Part shown: positions 24,290 to 32,798 of the stretch, one piece after another
How the letters are laid out: every line of letters starts with the position of its first letter
Position numbering within the stretch: the stretch's first letter is position 1
Assembly (NCBI GenBank): GCA_017938925.1
Contig: JAGBAO010000011.1
Location: 39,784 to 103,783 of the forward strand
DNA: 64,000 nucleotides
Origin: Bacteroidales bacterium
Lineage (GTDB): Bacteria > Bacteroidota > Bacteroidia > Bacteroidales > UBA932
Direction: 5' to 3'
Translations under genes and position numbers: made by a program
The notes under the pieces: generated by a model
Seen by the model: the letters and a program-made list of their open reading frames with translations, nothing else
Databases searched by the model: none
What the model was told of the DNA's origin: nothing

Positions 24290-24330
24290 AGTTTTTTGCG
24301 AAATTCCAAAAGTTTTTTGCGAAAATTTCG
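24277..24330. repeat. 21-bp tandem repeat, two copies and part of a third
   Basis: Units beginning GCGAAATTCCAAAAGTTTTT start at 24277, 24298 and 24319; the third is incomplete. Each full copy supplies a TTTG on the minus strand in front of the tRNA genes, and the array lies between them and the deformylase stop codon. Confidence 0.7.
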
Positions 24331-24333
24331 ATT

Positions 24334-24984
24334 TTATAGCCTGTCGATAAACAGAACCCCGTCCAGATGGTCGGTTTCGTGCTGGAAGATCACTGCTGTG
24401 AAGCCGGTTATGGTGTCCCGGACCATTGGCAGTGGAGTGCTACGGAAGTGGCGGCGTAACTCTCCCGGGGACATCGTCGCCGCAAGTTCCTCCATCGTGT
24501 GAAGATCGGCATATTCGATCACTATCTCCTTGCTTCTGAGCACGTTCCCGCGGCGGTCAGGCACCGAGAGACATCCTTCAGGTCCGGCGGCCAGCGAGTC
24601 TGAGGCCCAGACTATCCGGACATTAGGATATACCTCGAACGGCTCTCCATCCTTGTCGAACCGCTGTACTGCGACCACTCTTCTGTTCAGACCGACCTGT
24701 GGTCCGGCAATTCCGACTCCGTCCTGGGACGGGTGGGTGACTGTCGCGATCATCAGTTCGGACAGCCGTTTGAACTCGTCCGAGAGCAGCATTCCCGACG
24801 TAAGATCCTGACTCGATGCCCTGAGTACCGCCAGGTCCAGGCTGTCCTCGATGGTCAGCACACGTATGGTGCTGTCGGCCTCGCAGATCAGACCACTTTC
24901 CCGGTCTGTGAACCCGTCCGAGCCCGGACCGAAGCATGACGAGAGCCCGAGTGCTGCACATATTATGATGATGGTGTTTCTCAT
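24334..24984 (-). CDS. def: Peptide deformylase, predicted lipoprotein
   Basis: A 216-residue deformylase that removes formyl groups from Met. All three family motifs are present: GVGIAGPQVG (about 94), EGCLSVP (about 137) and the metal site QHETDH (about 203). The first 17 residues form a lipoprotein signal (IIIICAALGLSSC), so the mature enzyme should be anchored in the periplasm rather than act at the ribosome. This secreted form is unusual for the enzyme, and a second cytoplasmic copy should exist elsewhere. It lies upstream of and on the same strand as the tRNA genes. The alternative is a start at an internal Met, but none fits the fold. Confidence 0.88.
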   Translation of the reverse strand: MRNTIIIICAALGLSSCFGPGSDGFTDRESGLICEADSTIRVLTIEDSLDLAVLRASSQDLTSGMLLSDEFKRLSELMIATVTHPSQDGVGIAGPQVGLNRRVVAVQRFDKDGEPFEVYPNVRIVWASDSLAAGPEGCLSVPDRRGNVLRSKEIVIEYADLHTMEELAATMSPGELRRHFRSTPLPMVRDTITGFTAVIFQHETDHLDGVLFIDRL

Positions 24985-25052
24985 TCTATTTCTGCCTTCA
25001 TTTCAATACCACTGTGTCATGCCGAACAAAGTTTCTTCTCCTCAGCTTCGCC

Positions 25053-25532
25053 TCAATCCCGCCTGAGCAGAGCTACAGCATAGACCTCGCACCCCTCGCT
25101 CCTGCCCACGAAGCCCAGTTTCTCGGTAGTAGTGGCCTTCACGGAGACCTGCGAGACATCAACCCCCATCACGCCGGCCATGCACTCACGCATAGGCACA
25201 ATGTATGGAGCCAGCTTCGGCCTCTGCATGGCGATGGTTATATCCACGTTTGCCACAGACCATCCCTCGGCGCGCACGAGCGTCATCACCCTCGAGAGCA
25301 GGATCTTGCTGTCGATCCCGGCGAACTCGTCAGAAGTGTCGGGGAAGTGCTTCCCGATATCTCCCAGAGCGAGTGCTCCCAGAAGTGCGTCACACAAAGC
25401 GTGGATTGCCACGTCTCCGTCAGAATGTGCTATACAGCCTATCGGGCTTTCCACCTGCACGCCTCCCAGCCACAGCGGCAGCCCGGGGGCAAGCGCGTGC
25501 ACATCATATCCGTTTCCTATTCTTATATCCAT
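25053..25532 (-). CDS. ispF: 2-C-methyl-D-erythritol 2,4-cyclodiphosphate synthase
   Basis: IspF makes the cyclic diphosphate intermediate of the non-mevalonate isoprenoid pathway in the cytoplasm. The metal-binding GYDVHA (Asp 8, His 10), AHSDGD with its His (about 35-40), IGKHFPDT and the C-terminal VKATTTEKLGF are typical, and the 159-residue length is normal. The start is set at ATG 25532 (MDIRIGNGYD); the frame runs 23 codons upstream, but only this start fits the family. It lies 68 bases from the deformylase gene on the same strand. Confidence 0.95.
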   Translation of the reverse strand: MDIRIGNGYDVHALAPGLPLWLGGVQVESPIGCIAHSDGDVAIHALCDALLGALALGDIGKHFPDTSDEFAGIDSKILLSRVMTLVRAEGWSVANVDITIAMQRPKLAPYIVPMRECMAGVMGVDVSQVSVKATTTEKLGFVGRSEGCEVYAVALLRRD

Positions 25533-25651
25533 ATATCCAATTATATAAAAGCGTCCCTTATTTTCACAAAAAAATCGCCAGCCCCCTCGAAACCACCGCA
25601 AATGTAAATAAAAAACCTTAAATTTGTAGGTTAATATAAATGTATATAGGA

Positions 25652-25960
25652 ATGGGATTCAATTTCAGTTTTTTCGGTAAGCAGGAGGTGAGGAAGTTCA
25701 ACTACCGTCCGCGTTTCTACGACCCTGAGGCCGAGGAGCGCAGGAAGAAGTATGGCGACTTCACAAAGCCGAAGGAGAAGGAGGGATATGTGCCGGGGCA
25801 GTATGTGAAGGGCAGCCTGCGTGACGGGAACTATTCCCGCAAGGAGGACATTTCCAGGAATCAGAAGGTGATCGGAATGGTCACCATGGTGCTCCTGTTT
25901 GCTGTCATTTACCTTATATACAAATATTTCCCGATCCTGATCGACTCCCTGTCAAGATAG
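25652..25960 (+). CDS. Small membrane-anchored protein
   Basis: A 102-residue protein from ATG 25652 (MGFNFSFFGK); the ATG at 25640 is an alternative. It is basic and charged for about 75 residues (KFNYRPRFYDPEAEERR) and ends in one membrane segment (VIGMVTMVLLFAVIYLIYKYF), so it is a tail-anchored type protein. I recall similar small proteins upstream of mutL in Bacteroidales, but no function. A TAAATTTG box at 25618-25625 could be its promoter element. Confidence 0.7.
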   Translation: MGFNFSFFGKQEVRKFNYRPRFYDPEAEERRKKYGDFTKPKEKEGYVPGQYVKGSLRDGNYSRKEDISRNQKVIGMVTMVLLFAVIYLIYKYFPILIDSLSR

Positions 25961-26092
25961 GCCGGGCCCGAAAGATTCCCATCTGTAAACAGCGGCGTCA
26001 GGAAGAGAATGGCAGACCCAGCAGGATAAGGCAAGCCGGGAGGAAAAGTTCAGACCAGACAGGCAAGCCGGTCCAAGAATAAAGACAAGAAC

Positions 26093-28090
26093 ATGGATAT
26101 AAGAATATTACCAAGCAACATAGCGAACATGATAGCCGCGGGAGAGGTCGTGCAGAGACCTGCGTCCGTGGTGAAGGAACTTGTGGAGAATGCCGTGGAT
26201 GCAGGAGCGGACCAGGTGACGGTGGTGATCCAGGATGCAGGACGCACCCTGATCCAGGTCATCGACAACGGATGCGGAATGTCTCCCGACCAGGCTGTGC
26301 TGTGCTTTGAGCGTCATGCGACCTCGAAACTTGCCACGGCGGAAGACCTGCACAACATCCTGACCTTCGGTTTCCGTGGTGAAGCCCTGGCATCCATCGC
26401 TGCAGTGGCGGAGGTCTCCCTCAAGACCCGCAGGGAGGAGGACGAGGTGGGATGCCTTGTGGAGTTTGCCGACTCGCAGCACCTTGCCACTCAGGAGATT
26501 GCAACTCCGAGAGGCGCCAACTTCTGCGTAAGGAACCTTTTCTATAATGTACCTGCCCGCAGGAAGTTCCTCAAATCAGACGCGGTTGAGTTCAAGCATA
26601 TAGTGGCTGAGTTCACAAGGGTCGCCCTGACGCGCCCGGACATTGGATTCACTCTGACCCACAACGGCAAGGACGTGCTTGTGCTCCGTCCGGCCAAGTC
26701 CCTCAAGTTCCGCATCCAGGATGTGCTGGGGGCAAATGTGGCCAACGATGTCGTGGATATCCAGGCAGAGACTTCGGTGGTGAAGATATATGGATTCGTC
26801 GGACGTCCAGATGCAGCGAAGAAGGGCCTGGGCAACCAGTATCTCTTCGTGAACGGACGTTTCTTCCGCAGCCCGTACATGCACAAGGCTGTGATGAAGG
26901 CATATGAGAACCTCATCCCGGACGGCGTGACTCCGTCATATTTCATATATATGGAAGTGGACCCTCGGTCCGTGGACGTGAACATACATCCGACAAAGAC
27001 AGAGATAAAGTTCGAGGACGACAGCGTCATATTTCAGATACTTTTTGCCTGCATCAAGGAATCGCTCGGAAGGAATTCTTTCGGAGCGTCCATAGATTTC
27101 GAGAGGGGAGACATGCCTGAGATTCCGGCGTTCGGAAGGAACTATGACGAGTTCCATCAGGTCAGCGAGCCGCAGCCAGGTCTTGACCCTACGTTCAACC
27201 CGTTCGACAATGATGGCTTCCCGTCTGAGGACTCGCCGTTCACCAACACCTTCCCGCAGCAGGCGGGATTCGGTGAGGGCGCAGGAATGGCCCCTGCATT
27301 CGACGGCGCGGCCCCTGCCTCATTCGGCGGCGCCCAGTTCGGAAACGGAGCCCGTTTCGGAAGCCAGGCCCAGCAGCCGATGTTCCCGGAAGACTGGACT
27401 GAAGCAGGCAACGGATTCGACCAGGAGGCAGCCAGACCGTCATACGGCGGTTCAGGCTACGGAACAGCCCGTTTCATAGACCGTCGCGACGACTACGGCA
27501 AGCTTTTCGAGGACAAGCTGACCCCGTCGAAGTCGCTTATGGTCCTTCAGGGGAAATATATACTCACTCCTGCCCGCAGCGGCCTCATGGTCATAAACAT
27601 ACGCAGGGCGATGGAGCGCATAATGTATGACCGTTTCCTGAACGCCATGTCCGGAAACGAGCATGTGACCCAGACAGCCCTCTTCCCTGTAAGTGTCCAG
27701 GTGGGTGTGGAGAATATGTGTCTCTTCGAGGAGCACTCACAGCTTCTGTCCTCCCTCGGTTTCGACATCGCGCCGTTCGGAACGGACACAATAGTGGTCA
27801 ACGGAGTTCCTGAAGGCTATAGTGCCGAGGCGGGAAAGATCCAGACCATGATAGGCGACCTTCTGCTTATTCTCGCAGAGGACCACAACGCTCTGGAAGA
27901 GATGATGGCTGCCAATATGGCAGCAAAATTTGCCCGTCTCGGGTCCCTGAGCGGAGATTCTGTCACAAATCCGGAAGAGGCACAGAGGTTGATTGACAAC
28001 CTGTTCGCGTGCGGGAATTCGGAGTACACCGGAAACGGCCGCAGAATCATCACAATCATCCAGATGGATGAAATAGAAAAGAAATTTTAG
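26093..28090 (+). CDS. mutL: DNA mismatch repair protein MutL
   Basis: A 665-residue MutL, the ATPase that links mismatch recognition by MutS to repair. The GHKL ATPase motifs are intact: VVKELVENAVDAGA, DNGCGM and FGFRGEAL. A long Gly/Pro/Phe-rich linker covers about residues 345-480. In the C-terminal domain the endonuclease motif DQHA-x2-E-x4-E is replaced by INIRRAMERIMYDRF (about 501), so the nicking centre seems lost, as may be true of related Bacteroidales. The gene ends 2 bases before the rhomboid gene. Confidence 0.96.
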   Translation: MDIRILPSNIANMIAAGEVVQRPASVVKELVENAVDAGADQVTVVIQDAGRTLIQVIDNGCGMSPDQAVLCFERHATSKLATAEDLHNILTFGFRGEALASIAAVAEVSLKTRREEDEVGCLVEFADSQHLATQEIATPRGANFCVRNLFYNVPARRKFLKSDAVEFKHIVAEFTRVALTRPDIGFTLTHNGKDVLVLRPAKSLKFRIQDVLGANVANDVVDIQAETSVVKIYGFVGRPDAAKKGLGNQYLFVNGRFFRSPYMHKAVMKAYENLIPDGVTPSYFIYMEVDPRSVDVNIHPTKTEIKFEDDSVIFQILFACIKESLGRNSFGASIDFERGDMPEIPAFGRNYDEFHQVSEPQPGLDPTFNPFDNDGFPSEDSPFTNTFPQQAGFGEGAGMAPAFDGAAPASFGGAQFGNGARFGSQAQQPMFPEDWTEAGNGFDQEAARPSYGGSGYGTARFIDRRDDYGKLFEDKLTPSKSLMVLQGKYILTPARSGLMVINIRRAMERIMYDRFLNAMSGNEHVTQTALFPVSVQVGVENMCLFEEHSQLLSSLGFDIAPFGTDTIVVNGVPEGYSAEAGKIQTMIGDLLLILAEDHNALEEMMAANMAAKFARLGSLSGDSVTNPEEAQRLIDNLFACGNSEYTGNGRRIITIIQMDEIEKKF

Positions 28091-28092
28091 AA

Positions 28093-28800
28093 ATGGGATA
28101 CTACTATTACGACAACAACGGCGGTGGACGGGGCGGTTTCATGAGCAGCGTGCCGACAGCGGTGAAGAACATAATCATAATCAATGTTCTGGTCTATCTC
28201 GTGACCACCCTCAAAAGCGGTTTCATGTATGAAAACTTCGCGTTGTTCTACCCGACTTCGCCATTCTTCCACTGGTGGCAGCCGGTGACCCACATGTTCA
28301 TGCACGGGGGCTTCTGGCACCTGTTCTTCAACATGTACACCCTGTTCATCTTCGGAAGCGTCCTGGAGAGGGTCTGGGGAATGAAGAAGTTCCTGCTCTT
28401 CTATTTTGTGACCGGACTCGGTGCGGCAGCGGTCCACACCGGCGTGGAGTGGATTCAGATGACTCACTGGATGTCCCAGGCAGCTGAAGGATCGATGGCG
28501 GCACAGGCTTCCATCCACGCCCTCAAGATGACCCCGACAGTGGGTGCTTCCGGCGCCATATACGGTCTCCTGATGGGATATGCAATGCTCTACCCGGATT
28601 CAGTCATGCGTCTGATCTTTCCGCCTATAGCCTTGAAAGCCAAATGGTTCGTGCTTATCTTTGCTGCCATTGAGCTTCTGACCGGAGTGACGGGAACCGG
28701 AGGAGGAATAGCTCATTTTGCCCATCTCGGAGGTCTGATCTTCGGATTCCTTCTCATCATGTACTGGAAGAAGAAGAGGACCCTATACGGAAACTATTAG
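28093..28800 (+). CDS. Rhomboid family intramembrane serine protease
   Basis: A 235-residue polytopic membrane protein that would cut transmembrane substrates. The catalytic Ser lies in GASGAIYGLL (about 156) and the partner His in IAHFAHLGG (about 210); the HGGFWHLFFNMYTL segment (about 74) is the conserved first-core-helix motif. Six membrane segments fit the family. The N-terminus is short and rich in Tyr and Gly. It lies between mutL and the next membrane protein and is probably cotranscribed with both. Confidence 0.92.
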   Translation: MGYYYYDNNGGGRGGFMSSVPTAVKNIIIINVLVYLVTTLKSGFMYENFALFYPTSPFFHWWQPVTHMFMHGGFWHLFFNMYTLFIFGSVLERVWGMKKFLLFYFVTGLGAAAVHTGVEWIQMTHWMSQAAEGSMAAQASIHALKMTPTVGASGAIYGLLMGYAMLYPDSVMRLIFPPIALKAKWFVLIFAAIELLTGVTGTGGGIAHFAHLGGLIFGFLLIMYWKKKRTLYGNY

Positions 28801-28803
28801 CAT

Positions 28804-29889
28804 ATGTCTAAGAACAGGATATTCGGACTGACCTCCCGCTTGCTTATGAGCATAGTGGCGGGGCTGCTTATCCTGTCCTACCTCTCCATACTCATCAATC
28901 CGGCTAAGGTGTGGCTGATGTCGCTTGCCGGACTTTTCTTCGTTCCGCTCTCCATTGTGAACGTAATCCTGCTCCTATGGGCCTTGAAGCGGCTTTCCAG
29001 GTCTTTCGTGATCCCTCTTCTGGCTTTGATGCCGGCTTTCTTCTTCGTAGGTCGCTATGTGCGGTTTGACACAGAGGAAGAAGTGTCAGCACGCACAGAA
29101 AACGTTCAGGAGTCGCTGAAGATAGTCTCATATAATGTAGGCCGGTTCTCCCTGCATGACGAAAAGGCCGGAATACACAATCGCCAGGAGTGCGCCGACT
29201 CGGTCTTCCGTTTCCTGCAGGAACAGGATGCCGACATCATCTGCCTCCAGGAATTCCACGCCCCTTCTGCCGACAAGGCAAAGGCATATATTTCAGGAAA
29301 GATGAATGGCTATAAGGCTGAGTACTACCTTTTCCCCACAGCGCACGGGGCCTTCGGCAACGTCACGCTCAGCCGTCTGCCGGTGAAGGATAAAGGTAAG
29401 ATAAAGTTCGACGGAAGCGCAAATCTGGCGATATACACGGACTATGAGGCCCGGGGCCGTAGTTTCAGGGTATATAACTGTCATTTCGAGAGCTATAACG
29501 TGTCGCTGTCCGGTCTGGTCAGAGGTCTGGTCCAGCGTGATTCGACCGTGATTTCCGCTACGGGCGACAAGATGAGGCGTTCCATCACCCGCCGTCCCAA
29601 GCAGGTGGACCAGGTGTTCTCCCATATAGAGCAATGTCCTGTGAAGACCTTTGTGTGTGGTGACTTCAATGATAATCCGATGTCATATACATACTACCGA
29701 ATGACCCGCGACCGCAAGGATACCTTCGTCGAGGCCGGCAACGGATTCGGTGCAACCTTTGCCGCATTGTGGCCTATGCTCAGGATCGACTATATCCTAT
29801 GCCCTGAGTCCTATGCCCCGATTACGCACTTCACCCCGCGCCTGCCGCTCTCCGATCACTATCCTGTAGTCGCAGAGGTGGGAATATGA
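28804..29889 (+). CDS. Endonuclease/exonuclease/phosphatase family membrane protein
   Basis: A 361-residue protein with three N-terminal membrane segments (within about 10-85) and then an EEP catalytic domain: SYNVGRF (about 112), the metal-binding Glu in CLQEFH (about 148), VCGDFNDNPM (about 285) and the terminal SDHYPV with its His (about 352). The enzyme family cuts phosphodiester bonds in nucleic acids, lipids or sugars; the membrane anchor and the usual topology suggest a substrate at the membrane. Three bases separate it from the rhomboid gene. The substrate cannot be read from the sequence. Confidence 0.88.
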   Translation: MSKNRIFGLTSRLLMSIVAGLLILSYLSILINPAKVWLMSLAGLFFVPLSIVNVILLLWALKRLSRSFVIPLLALMPAFFFVGRYVRFDTEEEVSARTENVQESLKIVSYNVGRFSLHDEKAGIHNRQECADSVFRFLQEQDADIICLQEFHAPSADKAKAYISGKMNGYKAEYYLFPTAHGAFGNVTLSRLPVKDKGKIKFDGSANLAIYTDYEARGRSFRVYNCHFESYNVSLSGLVRGLVQRDSTVISATGDKMRRSITRRPKQVDQVFSHIEQCPVKTFVCGDFNDNPMSYTYYRMTRDRKDTFVEAGNGFGATFAALWPMLRIDYILCPESYAPITHFTPRLPLSDHYPVVAEVGI

Positions 29890-29923
29890 TGGAGACATCT
29901 ATGAACCGATAAATTAAAAGAAT

Positions 29924-30556
29924 ATGCAACAAGCCATACAGCAGGCCCTTGAAACCCTCCGTGCTGGCGGAGTGATCCTCTATCCGACAGACACAGTGTG
30001 GGGAATCGGCTGCGATGCCACCAATCCTGAGGCAGTAGCCAGAATATATGAAATCAAGCGCAGGGAGGACAGCAAATCGCTCGTCCTTCTGGCTTCTGAC
30101 ATGGATATGATCGCCCGCTATGTGAAGGAGATTCCCGAAATGGCCATCCAGCTGGTCGAGGTCAACGACAAGCCTATGACCATCATATATCCGGGAGCGG
30201 TCACGGGTCTCCGCCCGGCAGCCTCTGTTGCTTCCGGTGAAACTCAGAGCTTACCGAAACCGGATCGCAATGCCCTGGCCTTCAACACCGTAGCGGAAGA
30301 CGGCACTGTGGGCATCCGCATCCCGATGATGGATTTCTGCCAGCAGCTCGTCCACAAGCTCGGCCGCCCTCTGGTCTCCACCTCAGCCAACATCTCCGGC
30401 GAGCCGACCCCTAAGCGCTATGCCGACATCTCTGAAGAGATCCGGTCGTCAGTGGACCACATTGTGGACCCGTCACTGGAACGCGGCTCCACAGGCCAGT
30501 CCTCATCCATCATCAAGGTCGGCCTGGACTACAGCATCGAAATCATCCGCAAATAA
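29924..30556 (+). CDS. tsaC: Threonylcarbamoyl-AMP synthase (YrdC/Sua5 domain)
   Basis: A 210-residue YrdC-domain protein that makes threonylcarbamoyl-AMP for the t6A modification of tRNAs reading ANN codons. Typical blocks are PTDTVWGIGCDA (about 22), the KRRED-SKSLVLL lysines (about 45-53), PMTIIYPG (about 84) and STSANISGEP (about 148). Length fits the short form without a Sua5 domain. A YciO-type relative is possible, but the order of motifs favours TsaC. A tandem repeat array begins right after its stop. Confidence 0.9.
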   Translation: MQQAIQQALETLRAGGVILYPTDTVWGIGCDATNPEAVARIYEIKRREDSKSLVLLASDMDMIARYVKEIPEMAIQLVEVNDKPMTIIYPGAVTGLRPAASVASGETQSLPKPDRNALAFNTVAEDGTVGIRIPMMDFCQQLVHKLGRPLVSTSANISGEPTPKRYADISEEIRSSVDHIVDPSLERGSTGQSSSIIKVGLDYSIEIIRK

Positions 30557-30559
30557 TCG

Positions 30560-30650
30560 ACAGTTCCGTGCGATAGTGTTGTGCGGTGGTGCTTCGCGAC
30601 AGTGCTATACGACAGTGCTATACGGTGGTGCCATACGGTGGTGCTGTGCG
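30560..30650. repeat. 13-bp tandem array, seven units
   Basis: Seven consecutive 13-base units start at 30560, 30573, 30586, 30599, 30612, 30625 and 30638; the fourth and fifth are identical (ACAGTGCTATACG) and the others vary at a few places around the pattern RnRGTGnTnnnCG. An eighth unit begins at 30651 and breaks down. Confidence 0.75.
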
Positions 30651-30690
30651 GTGGCGCGTATCTCTCTGATCCATAGTGTGTTACTCGAAA

Positions 30691-30715
30691 TGCGTGCTCC
30701 CCTTTGGCGGCACGC
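30691..30715. repeat. Dispersed 25-bp repeat, copy 1
   Basis: TGCGTGCTCCCCTTTGGCGG and CACGC form a short hairpin (GCGTG with CACGC) and recur in reverse orientation at 61682-61707. Both copies are intergenic. Confidence 0.55.
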
Positions 30716-30969
30716 ACTTTATGCAAGTTCTTGATTGTTAACGGCTTGAGTGTTGCGCCTCTGCGGAGCCCTGCACGACCTCCGGATACTTTGCACAATC
30801 CTTTATGAATCGCCCCCTGCCTCATGGGTACGTTACACAATCCGTCATGGATTGATCCCAGATCTCTGGTATAATCTGTTCAAACCGGTAGAAATCAGCG
30901 TTTTAGGAAAATGGTAATCTCGGCAGTCTTTTGTAACATCTCCAATATCGCAATATGTCGGATTTATAT

Positions 30970-31082
30970 CGGGTGATACATGAAACGCGCTACTTCTTGT
31001 ATCACCCGCCCTTTCAACGGGGCTTAAACCCGGAAAATACATACGGGTGCTACACGATTTTATTGTTTTCATGTAGCACCCG
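30970..31082. repeat. Two related hairpins with covarying stems
   Basis: CGGGTGATACA (30970-30980) pairs with TGTATCACCCG (30998-31008); CGGGTGCTACA (31044-31054) pairs with TGTAGCACCCG (31072-31082). Both stems are 11 bp, both loops are 17 bases, and the only stem difference is a compensated A-T to C-G change. Neither has a T-run as a terminator would. Confidence 0.7.
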
Positions 31083-31193
31083 CTATAACCATCCATATAA
31101 CCATCCATATAGCCCTCGCCATATAGCCCGTCATGCAGCCCCGTCATATAGCTCCCTCAAAAAGTGACAGGAGTTCTGCCAATGTGCAGAATG

Positions 31194-31997
31194 TTATACC
31201 ATATATCTGAAATAGACGGCGGCGACGGCAGTGAGGGCAGCCGTTTCTGTTCTGAGGCGCGAATCGCCCAGATGCACCGGTATGAAACCGTTCTGAATGG
31301 CCAGTTCTGCCTCCGCCTTTGAGAAATCGCCCTCCGGACCGATCAGCACGACGACATCCGAACCTTCATATCCGCCAAGAACCTCCTTTATGTTTCTGCG
31401 CGGAACTCTCTCGTCCTCAAAGCAATAGGCAATCAGTTTGAGCGGTCCGCCAGTCCCGTCACCGCCAGCCTTGGAACCGCCAGCTCCGGAACCTCCAGCC
31501 ATTCCCCCAACGCTGCCAACTCCGCTCCCGTCAGCCATCCCCCCAATGAACTCCTTGACTGACACCGGCTCGTTGACCACAGGCACAGCCCCCTTCAACG
31601 ACTGCTTGGCGGCGCTCACAAGAATCTTCTCCACCCTGGCGGTCTTGAAAACGCGTCTTTCCGAATGTTCCCCGATCACCGGAGAAACCTCGTCCAGACC
31701 GATCTCGCACGCCTTCTCCACAAACCACTCATAGCGGTCATTGTTCTTGGTCGGGCACACGGCCATATGCAGCCTGTACGGATGCCCTCCCCAGTCGGGA
31801 GTCTCCTCAAGAACCATGGCTTCCACACCCTTCGGACTGTCTGAGGTGATCCTGCAGCTGTACAGCGTTCCGCACCCGTCGATCACGGAGATCTCATCCC
31901 CTGTGCGATGCCTGAGCACCTTCACACAATGCCCGGACTCGTCCTTGTCCAGCCTGCACAGTCCGCCTTCAATGTCGCTAGAGAAAAAAAGTTCCAT
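31194..31997 (-). CDS. rsmE: 16S rRNA (uracil-1498-N3)-methyltransferase
   Basis: RsmE methylates U1498 of 16S rRNA near the decoding centre. The SPOUT-type knot motifs are clear: CPTKNNDRYEWFVEKACEIG (about 80), VLIGPEGDFSKAE (about 222) and the C-terminal LGDSRLRTETA (about 243). The protein has 267 residues, some 30 more than usual, because of a Gly/Ser/Ala-rich insert at about 152-185 (pieces such as GGMADGSGVGSVGG) between two folded parts. It converges on tsaC over a repeat-rich gap. Confidence 0.94.
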   Translation of the reverse strand: MELFFSSDIEGGLCRLDKDESGHCVKVLRHRTGDEISVIDGCGTLYSCRITSDSPKGVEAMVLEETPDWGGHPYRLHMAVCPTKNNDRYEWFVEKACEIGLDEVSPVIGEHSERRVFKTARVEKILVSAAKQSLKGAVPVVNEPVSVKEFIGGMADGSGVGSVGGMAGGSGAGGSKAGGDGTGGPLKLIAYCFEDERVPRRNIKEVLGGYEGSDVVVLIGPEGDFSKAEAELAIQNGFIPVHLGDSRLRTETAALTAVAAVYFRYMV

Positions 31998-32093
31998 ATT
32001 CTAGAGATGTTTATCGCGCAAATATAATAATTTTGTGGGCTGAAAATGACAGACAGCCAATTGAGACGGCTGAATTTTATCAAACCGCAGTTT

Positions 32094-32585
32094 ATGTATA
32101 TAGGCCTCATATCCGACACTCACGGCGTGCTCGACGCCCCCTTCCGTGACTTCCTCGCTCCTGTGGACGAGATCTGGCATGCAGGTGACTTCGGCGGGGG
32201 GATGGATCTGGCAGCGGAGATCGCATCCTTCAAGCCTCTCAAAGGAGTGGCCGGCAACTGCGACAACCACGACCTGAGGTATATCCACCCGCTCCACCTC
32301 TTCTTTGAGTGTGAGGGCATGAAGGTGCTGATGACCCATATCGGAGGCTATCCCGGACGCTATGACTCCCGCGCCAGGGAACTCATCGACAGGTATCATC
32401 CGGATATATTCGTCTGCGGCCACTCCCATATCCTGAAAGTGGTTCGCGATCCCAAGCGCAACATGCTGGTGATAAATCCGGGAGCAGCCGGAATCCAGGG
32501 TTTCCATGTGGTCCGCACCGCCCTGCGCTTCAAGATCGAGGAGGGCAGGATCCACAGCATGGAAGTTTTCGAACTCGACAGATAA
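32094..32585 (+). CDS. YfcE-type metallophosphoesterase
   Basis: A 163-residue phosphodiesterase of the calcineurin-like fold, set to start at ATG 32094 (MYIGLISDTHG); an ATG at 32046 would add 16 residues that do not fit the family. Metal ligands are in SDTHG, HAGDFGG, GNCDNHD and CGHSHI. Such enzymes hydrolyse phosphodiesters in the cytoplasm with Mn; the substrate is unknown. It is divergent from rsmE and is followed by 213 bases with no gene. Confidence 0.9.
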   Translation: MYIGLISDTHGVLDAPFRDFLAPVDEIWHAGDFGGGMDLAAEIASFKPLKGVAGNCDNHDLRYIHPLHLFFECEGMKVLMTHIGGYPGRYDSRARELIDRYHPDIFVCGHSHILKVVRDPKRNMLVINPGAAGIQGFHVVRTALRFKIEEGRIHSMEVFELDR

Positions 32586-32798
32586 TCGCTCTTGGCTCTT
32601 TCGTTTTGAAACTATTTTGGCATAATTGCTAAAATTATCGTTGATTGTGCCCATCGAAGATTTATGATTTATAATTTGTAACTCGTTGAGGTGTAGTGTC
32701 TTCCATCGCAAAAACTTGAAGAAAACCTTGGGATTATAAATTATAATCTTTAAATTCGTCTCGGAAAAATAAAGTCAAACCTATTAAATGTGACGATT

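Larger units (their letters stand above)
30557..31193. other. Repeat-rich intergenic region between tsaC and rsmE
   Basis: This 637-base gap has no convincing gene. In order it holds a 13-bp tandem array (30560-30650), a dispersed 25-bp repeat (30691-30715), a pair of related hairpins (30970-31008 and 31044-31082) and a second degenerate 12-14-bp array (about 31084-31156). The flanking genes converge on it. Confidence 0.6.

Noticed and set aside
30845-31147. 100-codon minus frame after rsmE with MDGYMDGY repeats
   Set aside because: It translates the tandem array and hairpins; nothing suggests selection on protein.
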